64,000 nucleotides of DNA from Rhizophagus irregularis (taxonomy: Eukaryota; Glomeromycota; Glomeromycetes; Glomerales; Glomeraceae), in contig NC_089439.1 of assembly GCF_026210795.1 (NCBI RefSeq), positions 930,001 to 994,000 on the forward strand. The letters are read 5' to 3'. A program made the translations under genes and the position numbers. The first letter of the stretch is position 1; the number at the start of each line of letters is the position of its first letter. A model generated the notes under the pieces. The model searched no databases. It was not told the origin of the DNA and worked only from the letters and a program-made list of their open reading frames with translations. Of this stretch, positions 11,080 to 22,539 are shown one piece after another.

Positions 11080-12177
11080 ATAAATATTGTAAATTAAATA
11101 ATGTTCATATTTTTTACAAATAAATAAAAATTATCCAAACAATTTTAATGTAATTAAGTGTAATGCTACGTTATCCAGTGTAATTGTAGTATTTTTTTGT
11201 GTTTTTTAGTGCAATTCCACGTTTTTTAGTGCAATTCCACATTTTCTAGCATAATGTTACATTTTCCAGTATAACGCAAAATTTTCTAAAAAATATAATA
11301 ATTGTGGTACTTTTTAGTGTAATGCTACATTGTCTAGTGTAATTGTGGTATTTTTTAGTGCAATGCCGCATAATTTAGTATAGTGCTACATTTTTTAGTA
11401 TAATTTAATGTAATGTGGAATTTTCCAAAAAATGTGATAATTGTGATGCTTTTTAGTGTAATTTGGTGAAATGCTACATTTTCCAGTGTAATGCCATATT
11501 ATTGAGCATTTTCAAAAAAAAAATTGTAATATTTTAACATTCTGACGAAAATGAAATATTTGACCAAAAAAACATAAAATTTGCTGAAAATATGCAACAT
11601 TTGACAAAAAATATAGAATTTTCATAAAAAAATGCACCATTTGCTAGGAAATCGGAATATTTGACAAAATTTGATTTTAATTGACAATGTTATAACAATT
11701 TTATGAAATGTTGTTACAATGATATCACATTGGAGATAAAATGTGGCATTTTCATAAAAATGCACCATTTGCAAGAAAATTGGAACATTTGACAAAAAAA
11801 AAGCAAAATTTAATTTTAATTGACAATGTTATAACAATTTTATGAAATGTTATTACATTTGAGGCAAAATGTGGAATTTTCATAAAAATGCACCATTTGC
11901 AAGAAAATTGGAACATTTGACAAAAAAAAAGCAAAATTTGATTTAATTGACAATGTTATAACAATGTTACGAAATGTTACATTTGAGATATAATGTAGCA
12001 TTTTCCCAAATTTTCATAAAATTTTAAGATTTGCTAAATCGGACAATGTTGTAACAATGCTATTCCAAAAAATTGCTCAGCGTAATGTAGCATTTTCCAC
12101 AATTTCCCACCATTTTCCAGGAAAATGGGGAATTTGCATTTTTTGAATTTTGGACAATGGTGCCCCTTCGACCTGTG
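11080..12177. repeat. Right subterminal repeats of element C
   Basis: The first part (11150-11500) repeats short words such as TTTTTAGTGTAATGCTACATT. The second (11640-12050) is three copies of a ~125-bp unit with CATAAAAATGCACCATTTGC and AATTGACAATGTTATAACAA. The latter, and the terminal ~170 bp, match the left end of element E at 42207-42650 in reverse complement. Protein-like frames here are repeat artefacts. Confidence 0.82.
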
Positions 12178-12359
12178 ATTGAAACAATAGAAATCAATCG
12201 GTAAATTTAAACTGAACGATAGTTATCAATTGGGTATTAACCTGATTGATACCCGATTGAAGTGTACACCAATTTCTAACTATTGAATAAATCAGGTGAC
12301 CGATCAAAAAAAAAGTTACCAATCGGGTAGGTACTCGATTGATCAGCATTTTACCTGTG
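12178..12359. other. Right arm of element B
   Basis: About 180 bp between the end of C (with its ATT duplication) and the right terminus of B. It is rich in ATCGGGTA and TCAATCGGTAA words, also seen at B's left end (5330-5520), which confirms that both flanks of C belong to one element. Confidence 0.7.
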
Positions 12360-12362
12360 TCT

Positions 12363-14060
12363 AACTGTTCTATTACTATAATTAAATCTGTTGTTGAAAT
12401 AATGGTTGCTATTGCCTGTGCTCTTGGCTAATTCATCTGCCATTTCATTCATAGCATCTCCACTATGTCCCTTAACTTTCTTTAATATCAGTTCCATCTT
12501 TTTTTCTTGTAAAAGAATGTTAATTTTAAGTAGGATTAAGGAATTTGTCTGCTTCAATAATTTCCTGCCTGATTTATTATGATGATTATTGATCATGCAA
12601 ATGGCATTTTGACTATCTGTGTAGATCTTGATTATTGCATTCATTGGGGCTGTGAGTAGTGCCATAAAAATTGCCACCAATTCCGATCTTGTGGATGAAA
12701 GCCATAATGATAAATTTGCTTGGGCTGATAGGTGTGGTTCATTATTGACACAAAATGCCGCACCCATATTTGTATACACTAAGTTGGGATTTTGTTTACC
12801 CATTGTTGTGGGAGTGCTTGGTGTGAGTGATCCATCTGTGTAGTATTCTACCAATGATCTCTTTACCAGTATATTTCTAATATCCATTAATCGCAATTTC
12901 AGTTTGTCATCTTCTATCCACCTATGAATCCATATATCTTGAACTGATAGTAGGATGATTATGGGATCTAGTGCTGATGATGGTAGGTTATTGTTGGGTA
13001 TTGATGCGTCCAATTGGTTTGAATTTATCCATTCATAAGGGAAATTCCATCCCTGTTTATTTATTAGAGACTTTATCTAATATCGCCACCTTGCAACATT
13101 CAGCCGTAATAGATCTTCCCATGTTCTGCCATTTAATGATTCCATTATCATTGTATCCTGGGCGATAGTTCACTAAAATCCCTTTTTTATGGCGGCGTAT
13201 TTTATTAACTTTACCTATTGTCCATACATCTGATTCCGCTGATGATTCCCATATAAAAATAGCTTGTTTTTAGCATGCATCTGGTATGATATCTTGTAAA
13301 AAGGGCTAATGGTTAACTTTGGTAATCTCCAGTTCGTTTGATACTGTTAGATTATCTATTCTGGATGTGCATAAATGAGCCACATCACGGTACCATCTAG
13401 CTGTTTTTTCTTGTACCGGAAGTAATGCTAATCTACGGTATTATTTCCATGTCATAAGATATGTTCCCCTAATAAATAATTGATCAATGTAAAATATTGG
13501 GTAATGTGCGCTTTGGTTGATTCTATATATGTATTTTGTAAGCTGAAACTGTTTAAAAAATTCCAGTATTGGCTCTTTCCCTCCTGTAATGCTCCAATTT
13601 GATTTGTCAATCGGATCTACTGCCATTGACATATCAAGCATTTTTGTTATTACCAAAGCGTTAAATGAAACGTTTTTCTGAGTTTGTGGTTTTATCCAGT
13701 GCATTACATTAAGATCACAGTCAAAAATCGGATCAGTAATGAGTGATTTAAGCTGCGCGTCCCTAAGTCTGATTTGTGTTGATGTCACCACGTGTGAATC
13801 ACTATTTAATCTAATTGTTAGATCCGTTATATTGTTAATGCAATAGTGTTTCCATGGATGGTCCATACTGAATCCCCTTCATGAAATAATAACGATGATG
13901 ATGTGTTTTTAGGTAATTTCAACCAGTTTTTTACTAACTTCATTATCGGGGCGAATACTTGGTTCCAATCATGTTCTGTCAATATCATGATTTGAGCTAT
14001 ATATATTAATCTGGGTATTAACACTCTATTAATTAAATATATACATTGGCTCGCTGTATA
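12363..14060 (-). pseudogene. LINE A ORF2 thumb and RNase H domain
   Basis: After the MITE, the protein resumes with ASQCIYLINRVLIPRLIYIA (RT thumb) and runs in broken frames to 13014. The block 13013-12363 is a clear RNase H: VEYYTDGSLTP (first Asp, about 12835), SSTRSELVAIFMALL (Glu), IKIYTDSQNAI (second Asp) and KKVKGHSGDAMNEMADELAK (His and last Asp). All four catalytic positions are visible. The reading ends at 12363 where element B inserted; it resumes at 5306 with RFFPIFKQIP. Fungal LINEs with RNase H between RT and a Cys/His tail are known, so the order is expected. Confidence 0.92.
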
Positions 14061-14229
14061 CATGCTGCCCAAATTATTTTGGGATGCCATAATTATAATT
14101 TGGGATGCCATAATTCATTCGATTTATATATAATTTACTATGTAAAGTGCCAAAATAATTTGGGATGCCATAATTGAATTTGGGATTTTACTTATAATTA
14201 CGGCAGTCCAAAATAATTTGGGTGGCATG
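14061..14229. mobile_element. TA-flanked MITE (Tc1/mariner-like) in LINE A
   Basis: A 169-bp element with ~35-bp inverted ends: CATGCTGCCCAAATTATTTT on the left and the complement of CATGCCACCCAAATTATTTT on the right. It is flanked by TA on both sides (14059-14060, 14230-14231). A second inner copy of AATTTGGGATGCCATAATT occurs on each arm. The TA target suggests Tc1/mariner mobilisation. It separates the RT from the thumb of LINE A. Confidence 0.8.
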
Positions 14230-14254
14230 TATAGCCCGCTGGAACAAATTTCCT

Positions 14255-15425
14255 TCAGACTGTATTACAAAATTCATTGACTATCGTAGACAGACGTTGC
14301 ATCCATCGTCGTCTGCTTGGTTTGTTAGAGAACCAAACACCGAGATATCTTATTTCATCATTCGTGGCTTGAACTATTGAACGGTCTCTACCCAGTTCTA
14401 TGTTTTGTTCTTGCTTTTCACTGTCGGATTGATAATTATTAGCTCTGACTTTTTGGCGTTGATATTAATGTCATTAATCAAGTAAAACTTATTCGCTATA
14501 TCCACTATCTCTTGCATCCTATACTTTGACGATTCTAGAAATATCGTATCATCCATGTATGCACATATGGGGACCTGGAGTTTGTACTGTGTCCACATGT
14601 TAAGATTATTTATATCGTTCGGCCAAATAAGTTTCATTTCATATCTGCTGTTTTTGGTTTGTTGTATTGCTACCAAAAGCGGGTCATAAAAAATTCGCCA
14701 AAGTAACGGTGAAAGCGTATCACCCTGGTCTATCCCGTCATTTCCAATGAATCTGTCACTTAAACCATAAGCTGTAGCTATTCTAAGGGATCTATGATCG
14801 AAAAGGGCTATAATCCATTCAGCCATTGTTGCTGGGATGTCAATACGAAGCAAAGCTCGCTTCAGAACATCTAATTCCACAGAATCGAATGCTTTTTTCA
14901 TATCCTGTGTAAGGATCCATAATTCCTTTTTGTTCTCCCTGGCGTCCTCAATAAAATTGTTAACTAAGTGTATCGGTTCATTTGTGCATTCTCCAGGTAA
15001 ACTGCAACAGTTGTATCCCTGTAGTACGCTGTGTTGTTTCAAGATGGAACTCAACCTGTTCGTGATCATCTTTGTTATAGTTTTCTGAAAACAATCTAAT
15101 AAAGCAATAGGTCGAGTGTTCATTATGTTGTATTCAAAATTGGTGGGTTTGGGTATGCGGAGAATAACCGATGTTTTCCATGCCATAGGTATTAGTCCAG
15201 TTTGTAGTGTATGGTTTCCGAATCTGATCAATAAAAGAATTAATTCCTTGGGTAGTTGTTTAATGATTTTGTAATTTATACCGGACAACCCTGCAGCTGA
15301 TTTTTTGTTCAGTTCTATAACTGTGTTGTTCCATTCTTCTATTGTGATCTTTTCTGCTATAGATTCCATTACTTCTTTGAATTTACCCGTGGGTTCATAA
15401 ATATGTTGCCATTGCTGAGACATTG
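14255..15425 (-). pseudogene. LINE A ORF2 reverse transcriptase
   Basis: A 341-codon open frame (15423-14398) carries the LINE reverse transcriptase motifs in order: NKKSAAGLSGINYKI, MNTRPIALLDCFQK, LTQDMKKAFDSV (first catalytic Asp), GIDQGDTLSPLLWRIFYD and CAYMDDTIFL (the YxDD box, about 14548). The frame shifts near 14400 and goes on to RYLGVWFSNK, a motif typical just after the LINE RT palm. An in-frame TGA near 14265 follows CNTV and is probably a former Trp codon. The TA-flanked MITE at 14061-14229 lies immediately downstream. Function known for the family: target-primed reverse transcription of the element RNA. Confidence 0.92.
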
Positions 15426-17117
15426 TGTTCAGTCATGTGTTTCGTTTCCTAAACATGCTTTTGAAGCTATCATCCACTACTTTCTTAACTTCTACCGGGT
15501 CTGTTGCCAGTCTATTAGTCGAGCTTCCTGGTTCCTCGTCTACTAAAGTCTTGTCTATTACTATTTTATTGTGAGTGTTTATATCTAATATGCTAGACAA
15601 CCATGTTGTTTGGTCATCTCATATAATTTCTACTCGCCTGTCTAACCTGTCTTTAATGTGTGGCTTTAAACTTCTTGTAATCTATTCTTAGTCGGTAATT
15701 CACTTTTGATTTAAGAGTGTCAAACCAATTCTTCAAAAAAATATCCTGTGTGGATATGTTACACTTATTACTGTCATCGGTTGATGTAACATAATCCTGA
15801 TTGTATTTGGCAATTTTTCTTGTCCATCTGGATTTAGCGTCCTCTGATGCGATCATTTGTTGATTGCCGTGGTAATAATTATGCAATAGTTTGAGCAATT
15901 TATTTGTGTGGCGTTCCAGTCTCAGCTTTTTTTATTATAATGCTTAAAAGAATTATGAAGTCTGAAGACTTTTCTAGGAAGTTCTTTATCCGCTGCATAT
16001 GTGATAATCCTGTTAAGTTTATCCCAATATTTATCTATGTCTTCCTGGGAATAATCCGCGAAATTTTCTCTATCCTCGGGGACATCTTGATCAAGAGAGT
16101 TTAGTTGATTGCTAATATTAAGTCGAAACTTTTTCCATGTTTCTGTATCAGTGTTATCACAGTCATACATTACTTTAGTGTGGGCGTTACCCGTGGGTAG
16201 TTTATTATATATTGTATTTTTCCTATTATTTCGTATAAGGTCAGAAGTGTCCATGGTTATTGTAATTATGTCATAATCCTTTGTGTGATAAACGTTGAGG
16301 GGTAATTGAAAAATTCAATATATTATTACTATAGATTTCAGATACCCAGATTTGGTCTATTCTCATGCTGACATTTTCTTTATGATAAGTGTACCCTAAT
16401 GCTTCTTTATTAAGTTTCCTATATGAATCTATAAGTCCTAATACTTCAAGATCATTAAAAAATTTGGGTCTAGAGATGTGTAGCGGGAGAGTACGATCGA
16501 TATAACCATTTGAAATCATATTAAAGTTACCTAATAATATATGTACTATGTTTTTTGATTTTTTTCGAATAGCTTTATCACACATTTCTTTCTTAAGTTT
16601 CTCCAGAGTGTCATGAAGAATGGTCATGTTTTGTGATGCTGCGTAAATAATCTATATACAAAATATAACATTTCTAAATAAAAAGTATACTGAGAGTAAA
16701 TATGATGAATGAATTTTGTGTCCTTGGTAGTATTTGTTCCATTTCTGTGAACATATTAGCGCTACTCCTGATTCTTTTTATTTGTTGTGCTGTTTATTTA
16801 ACCAATATATATGGAATTGATCCTTAAAACTGTTGGGCATTTTGAAAAAACTGTTCTTTTGGTCTAAGTTAGTTTCGTTTAAGGCCAATATATCCACCTG
16901 ACTTTCTAACATCCAATTCAGTAATCCATAAAGTTTTGCATTGTCCCTTGCCAATCCATTGATATTGTGAGTTCCAATATGGAGCGTAAGGTACAACGCG
17001 TCTAAATCTATTTTTTTTGTTCCTCATACCGAAGCTTTGACTAAGTAAAAAACTATCAATGTTAACTAAATTAGTATTGTTATTGTTCTTGTTACTCTGT
17101 TCTCTAATGTTCGACAT
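15426..17117 (-). pseudogene. LINE A ORF2 endonuclease and linker region
   Basis: The APE-type endonuclease begins with a YLTLHIGTHNINGLA motif around 16990 and continues with DILALNETNLD (catalytic Glu). A second block, 16627-16271, carries LLGNFNMIS (the GDFN motif with Asp replaced by Asn) and MRIDQIWVS, ending in SHKG, the conserved His of the family. The frame breaks into pieces: stops near 16778 and 16650, a probable 1-bp insertion after SHKG near 16272, and another shift near 15920. Upstream, 17117-16997 gives an Asn-rich lead in another frame. The linker 16254-15430 has no recognised domain but is in the expected place before the RT. Confidence 0.8.
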
Positions 17118-17392
17118 TATTGTAGTATTGTTTATGTTTTTATATATTAAAGTAGTCTATAGTGGTTTAACTATTTGTTCCAGCCAAGTAGTTCTCTATT
17201 CTATTTTAAATTTAACGCGTCTCTATCTTTTTCTTTTGCAATTCTTCTATTCCTTGCCCGCAAGGAGTTCCAAAAAGATCGTATTCTTTTTTTATTTAAA
17301 TACTTAATAAATAATAAAATATTGCAATTTATTTTTTTATTATTAATAAATGCAAATTTTTAATAATATATTATAATATAGTATTGACATAA

Positions 17393-20300
17393 GGCCGGAC
17401 CAATTGGATAATGTGTTTAACGTAACATCTTGGTCAAAATTTAGAGGGGGGGGAGAGGTAAATAATCAACACCAAATTTTGAACACCATATAAAAAATTT
17501 TGATGGTTATATAAGTATAAAAAAAAATAATTTAAATTTATAAAAATGTAAATATTTGTATTATTTATATTTGTAATTGAATAAATACTTAAAAGGAAAT
17601 TGGTAAATTTATTTGCATTGCAGATTCGTAAAATTATATTATTCAGTTTGATTTATGGTTTACATTAATACTACAATAAAATATTTATTGGTCATGCTTA
17701 CGTTTTTTAGTTTGTATTGGCATTCGACAAAAAAAATCCAGCCCTTTATCTTGGCAACCTGCACATAAAGAGAGTATTGATTTATATTTTTCCATTAGTG
17801 AATCCGGCTTGTCCTGTAAATCATCTGTTGATCCACAATGGTAGCACCGATCAGAATGGACTTTTCGACAAGAATAGTAAGTAAATTCCATTGGTGTTTT
17901 ACAACAAATTTTCTCCTGAACAAACACTTTATCAAACAAGTTGTGATCCTGTGGAAAAACATGTATAAGGCCAGTTCTCTATAGCATGTTGAATCTCAAG
18001 ACCATCTTGTTCAGTAAGCTGCCTCCCACTAAATAAGCAACGTACCTTTGAACATTCATTACAAGTTATGAATTCACGAACCTTGATATTAATATACAAT
18101 CCTGATGGTCCTCTTTCCGTACCAGTAGCAGCAATTTTTTTAGATGGTTGATGCTCATCAGTCGTAGGTTTATTATACACCATAGAAAAATTGGCATAAT
18201 GATCAGAATCATGAGCTATATATTATTAGTTTAATATTCTGATTTGGTAATATTGAAATCAAATTGAATCGTACCTGCTGGCGTTGGGTCTGGAAGAAAA
18301 TCAAGAGATTCAAAAACTTCTTGTAGTGTTCGTGGCATAGTACAAATTTCACATTCAATGTTGCCACATTTTTTTATCTACCAAAACAATGTATTTTATG
18401 CTACTCAAGTTAATGAATTTTAATGAATTGATGTTAATTAAAACTAAAATCAAATTATTGTAAGTTTTGAATTCATAAACCTATAAATACATACTTGGAA
18501 TGAATAAGTCCGAATTTGGCAATGTGTTTGAATAAAGTTTTGTAAATCAGAATGTTGCCGAAGTATTGATTGTGTAGTCTCATCACAACGCAAAGTTGAA
18601 TCAATTGAAATAATTGACTACAATAAAAGATTATAATAAGCTATTTGAGTTTAACAAAAAAATTATTTAATTCTGAAATTACCTCAAAAAATCGTGCAAT
18701 TTCTTCATCATCCGCAGGACTTTTACATATAAAATTTTCGTTATCTAATACCAATCTTTCTGTTCGCCTATTTAGAAGCTGCTGAATAGATTTAATTGAA
18801 TTTCTAAGTTCACTTTCTAATTGTGAATTGTTTTTAGCAACTAAACGAATTTCTTCTAGTGTATTTTTTCTAGAAAACAAATCTTCCATTTCGCTACTCA
18901 TCTGATCTCTAAGGAGAGCCACGCCTTGTAAACCAAGATTTAAAATTGACATTATTCTTTCAGCTGGATTTGTCCAACTTTGTGCTGGGGCTGTTCTCAT
19001 TGCTATTAACATATCAAAATTACCACGAATAAACAAACACAGAAGAGACACTTGAACAGATCCATAGGTTGTTCGATGGTCAGGCCCTCCATCAGTATAA
19101 AGACACATGATAGGTGGAATTTCAGTAGAATTAAGATAGTGATCAGAAAGTGTAGAAAAGAATTCTGTGGAATGGCGAATTCCAGAACTAGGTTCAAAAA
19201 CTGTGTTTTTGTATGAAGTATAGACTTTTCCATAGTAAAATGATTCTGAAATGGAGGCAGGTATCTTACATAAAAGTATTACTGAAGGTGTCAAGGATAA
19301 TTTTGTAAAGTCATGATCACTTGCTGCCAAAATTGTGTTATCAGGTATCAATGATTTCCTATTACGAACTCCAGTTGAGGTAGCAACTTCTTCACCAATT
19401 GCTACTTTGTGCTTGTCATCAGCACAAATAAACACTGTGAACTTTCGATACTTAATAGCAAATTCACGTAAATAACGAAAATATCCAGCACAATAATGAC
19501 TGTCTGGATGATCTTTTCTTAACAGACGTGCTTGAACTTTATATCTGATATTAAATCTTCCAGTATAATTAATTGCTGAATGTGCTAGAGTATTTTTTGA
19601 AGTGAATTGAACACGAATCCATTCATCACTAGGAATGTTGATTTCTGAAGGAAGAGGATTTCCAAGCCTGGTTTGCAATCGGGATATTATTGATTCTCGC
19701 AAATCTCTAATTGACAGAACTATTGGCATATAAAGAGTAGAACCATGACGCCTATCATCTACAGCAGGTGTATTCTACATAAATTAAACATTAATAGAAA
19801 TATGCCATTAGTGTATGTGTAATAAAGTTGTAATTTAATCTGAATTACCTCATTAAAGTAAGAATCAACTTCTTCCCAAAAAATATCAAATGATGTTCCT
19901 TTGAATCCATTATTAATTCTTAAGTCCACTGTAATATTAGGATCCTGTAGTGTTAACATCCATCGGAGTCTTTCATCTAATTCTTTTGTGATATTATTTG
20001 GTGCTATTGTTGCATCTCCAGTTAAATCATGATATAGATTACGCAATAAAACTGGAGTAACTTTAGCAACTAACGAATACTAAAAATAAAATGTTTACAT
20101 TAAAAAATGATGAAAATGATGGACATATTGATTGAGTTGTTGGTTAAACTTACCCTTTCAAGCATATTTTTTCGCATTTGACGTGTAAAATAATGAGGTA
20201 TAAGGTCTTGTATAGATAATAATGTTTGTGCATTTTGTGTTTCTGTACGATCATTAACTTCAATTGGTATTTTCCATATAAAAGTTGTAGTTCCAAGATA

Positions 20301-21555
20301 ATTACCAGCATGATATTGATAAAAACCTATTGGAAATATCAATTCTAAATTCTTTATAAACCGATGCCTTTTCATTCCTGGTTCTGGAAGATATCTTTCA
20401 ATATTAATATATTTATAATCCTCCAAATTTGAAATCGCAAAATTTAAGTCATCATAGATAGAATCTGATTGGTTACAAGCTTCAATAATTTTAACCATAA
20501 TATTTTCTATCCCATTCCGTGCTGGTTCTAATGATTTATGTAATTTATTCATTGAATTATTGACTTGTTCAAGATAAACCATATATTTTTTAACCATTTC
20601 TATTAGCTTATACAAATCTTCTATTAATAAAGCCCAAAGAGTATCTTGTGTCCAAGGTTGTGCAAGGCTAAGTTCAAAAGACTTTATTAGCTTATCCAAT
20701 TTTTCATGTGAAACTTCTTCATGTTTATGATGTGTAACAGAATAATATTGATTATAACTTTGATTTTGTTCATACGTTAACAATTCTGTAAATAAATTTG
20801 GCAAATGGCACGCACGTTTGGCAAATTTCTTAAGATGTGGATCAATATACCACAAAATTTTTGCTAGTCTTTCAATACATTTTACACCTACTGATAAATG
20901 TAATCCACCAGTCCAACCAACTTTTTTATTTTCAAAAAGAATGATTATTTCATTATATAGAAGATCATTTCGTGTAACTTGGGGTTGCTTTTGATTTGGT
21001 AATTTTAGTTGTAATGCATTTTGCATTATAAGGTCTAACGCATTTCTTCTAGGTGCAACTGAATGATCTGCTAATGAACAAATTTTAAACCTTAATTCCG
21101 TAAATTTAAATCCTTGAATCATTTCTGTTATAAGATCATCTGAGTTTTCAATATAAACCCATGAAGATTTTTCATCCACCCGGCAATATATTTCAAAATT
21201 TTTTTGTCTATATGCATCTAGTGTAATTTTATGAAAAAGGCTCTCAAAATAATAATCATCAACTTTTATAAGATTTGGTTTAACAATATCTTCAACACCT
21301 TCTTTGACTGTGACAATTAAACGCATGTTTTAAAATATAAGAAAAAGTTTACTCAACATCACTGTGCAGTACGCACGATTTTTAATTTTAATATGTGTAA
21401 ATGTTAAAATTCCGAATGTTTAAATTCTAAAAATGGAAAATTAATAGTACAAATATACCTAAAAATAGAATTTTATATACTGTTGATTTTCTTCTCAAAT
21501 TCGGCTATTAGATAGGGGGGGGTTATGTTAAACATATGATCAAATTGGATCGGCC
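17393..21555. mobile_element. Transposon of unplaced superfamily with TWA-type target duplication
   Basis: Left end GGCCGGACCAATTGGATAAT continues GTGTTTAACGTAAC; the right end is the complement of GGCCGATCCAATTTGATCAT followed by ATGTTTAACATAAC, about 28 of 34 positions matching. Direct TAA is at 17390-17392 and 21556-21558. Inside is one minus-strand gene of six exons with a D..D..E core. TAA/TTA duplications are known for PIF/Harbinger, but the protein lacks any motif I recognise from that transposase, and no second (Myb-like) gene is present. A runs-of-G segment follows each terminal repeat (about 17443 and 21515). It is nearly whole, with one apparent frameshift in a T run. Confidence 0.85.
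17685..21326 (-). CDS. Six-exon DDE-like transposase candidate
   Basis: Exons on the minus strand: 21326-20154, 20079-19849, 19774-18683, 18617-18495, 18377-18275 and 18215-17685, all with GT..AG borders and agreeing phases; about 1,080 residues. The N-terminus (about 80 residues, MRLIVTVKEGVEDIVKPNL) resembles a PB1-type fold. Exon 3 carries TVFICADDKHKVAIGE, CLYTDGGPDHRTTYGSVQ and NPAERIMSILN; Asp105, Asp213 and Glu257 of that exon are spaced 107 and 43 residues apart, as in RNase H-fold DDE enzymes. Exon 5 has CGNIECEIC, and the last exon has CNECSKVRC, CYHCGS and LCAGC, likely zinc ligands. One base too many in a T run near 17955 shifts the frame in the last exon. I recall similar unnamed proteins in cnidarians and sponges, but could not check. 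DNA cleavage and strand transfer are inferred. Confidence 0.8.
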
Positions 21556-21558
21556 TAA

Positions 21559-21635
21559 CCGGTATATAATATATTAATTAAAATATAAAAAAAATTATAT
21601 TATATAATAATTAACAAAATATACAAATTATGAGG
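21559..21635. other. AT-rich spacer
   Basis: Short A/T-rich link between the transposon end and the minisatellite. Nothing is recognised in it. Confidence 0.5.
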
Positions 21636-22535
21636 ACAAGAATGTCCTCAAAGTTACAAGAACAAAAATATGAGAACAAAAATGTTCTCAAAATTATGAG
21701 GATAACAATGTCCTCAAAATTATAAGGACAAAAATGTCCTTAAACTACAAGAACAAAATGTCATCAAGTTACAAGGATAGAAATGTCCTCAAATCATGAA
21801 GACAAAAATTTATAAGGACAAAAATGTCCTTAAAATTACAAGGACAAAAAATTAACAATATTTACAGTTACAAAAACAAAAATGTCCTCATAATTGTGAG
21901 GACAAAAATGTCCTCAAAGTTGCAAGGTTAATAATATCTTCAAATTTATAAGGACAAAAATGTTAAGAAACAAGATTTTGAGGACAAAAATATCTTCAAA
22001 TTTACAATAAAATGTTCTCAAAGTCACAAGGACAAAAATATGAGGACAAAAATGTTCTCAAAATAATGAGGACAAAATGTCCTCAAATTTATGAGGATGA
22101 AAATATCAAGATTTTGAGGACAAAAATGTCCTCAAAATGAGGACAAAATATCCTTAAATTTACAAGAACAACAATGTCCTCAAAATTATGAGGACAAAAT
22201 GTTATCAAGTTCCAATAACAGGAATGTTCTCAAATTACAAAAACAATAATATCCTCAAATTATGAGGACAAAAATGTCCTTAAATTACATGGACAAAAAA
22301 TTAATAATGTCTCATAGTTGTGACTTGTGAGGACAAAAATCATGTCCTCATAGTTGCGAGGACAAAAATCATGTCCTCATAGTTGCGAGGACAAAAATCA
22401 TGTCCTCATAGTTGCGAGGACAAAAATCATGTCCTCATAATTGCGAGAACAAAAATCATGTCCTCATAGTTGTGAGGACAAAATAATTTCCTCAAAGTTG
22501 CGAGAACAAAAATGTCCTCAAAATATTGAAGGCAA
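21636..22535. repeat. Palindromic minisatellite, GAGGACAAAAATGTCCTC units
   Basis: About 30 imperfect units of 25-30 bp. Each carries GAGGACAAAAATGTCCTC, itself a near-perfect inverted repeat, joined by AAATTATGA-like spacers. Between 22325 and 22470 four or five copies of a 29-bp version (TTGCGAGGACAAAAATCATG + TCCTCATAG) are almost identical, indicating recent expansion. No open frame is conserved. Confidence 0.92.
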
Positions 22536-22539
22536 AAAT

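Larger units (their letters stand above)
7669..12177. mobile_element. Element C: 4.5-kb non-autonomous CACTA-type element nested in B
   Basis: Left end CACAGGTCGAACAGATGTCA, right end ..CCCCTTCGACCTGTG, duplication ATT at 7666-7668 and 12178-12180. Its left 0.9 kb matches the right end of element E (49.1-50.4 kb) in reverse complement. Its right 0.5 kb matches the left end of E (42207-42650). C is therefore E's termini around an unrelated centre made of tandem repeats, a poly-A run, a purine tract and a GC-richer block, with no transposase. Inferred: a derivative mobilised in trans by an E-type transposase. Confidence 0.88.
5310..12359. mobile_element. Element B: non-autonomous CACTA-type element inside LINE A
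   Basis: The left end TACTAGTCGAACGATGTCA is a worn copy of the C/E terminus CACAGGTCGAACAGATGTCA; the right end is ..TTTTACCTGTG. The duplication TCT is at 5307-5309 and 12360-12362. Excising B rejoins LINE A in frame, which supports these borders. Element C (7669-12177) and the hAT-like MITE (5926-6504) are nested in it. B's own sequence is about 2 kb: terminal regions rich in ATCGGGTA/CCAATCGG motifs and a tandem array at 6515-7400. No gene is seen. Confidence 0.8.
3452..17350 (-). mobile_element. LINE A: old APE-type non-LTR retrotransposon, opened by three insertions
   Basis: A minus-strand LINE whose 3' end is marked by a run of T (about 3451-3470, the poly-A tail read from the other strand). 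From 5' to 3' it encodes endonuclease, reverse transcriptase, RNase H, a Cys/His tail and a C-terminal extension. Three DNA elements interrupt it: a MITE at 14061-14229, element B at 5310-12359 and a MITE at 4048-4465. Removing each insertion with one target-duplication copy restores continuous protein reading, which confirms the nesting. Without insertions it is about 6.3 kb. The 5' boundary is uncertain because both flanks are AT-rich; it ends just before the transposon starting at 17393. Several frameshifts and stops show that it is old. Confidence 0.85.

Noticed and set aside
17393-21555. Assignment as an ordinary PIF/Harbinger element
   Set aside because: Only the TAA duplication and GGCC-type ends fit; the protein shows different motifs and there is no Myb-like second gene. 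Kept as unplaced.
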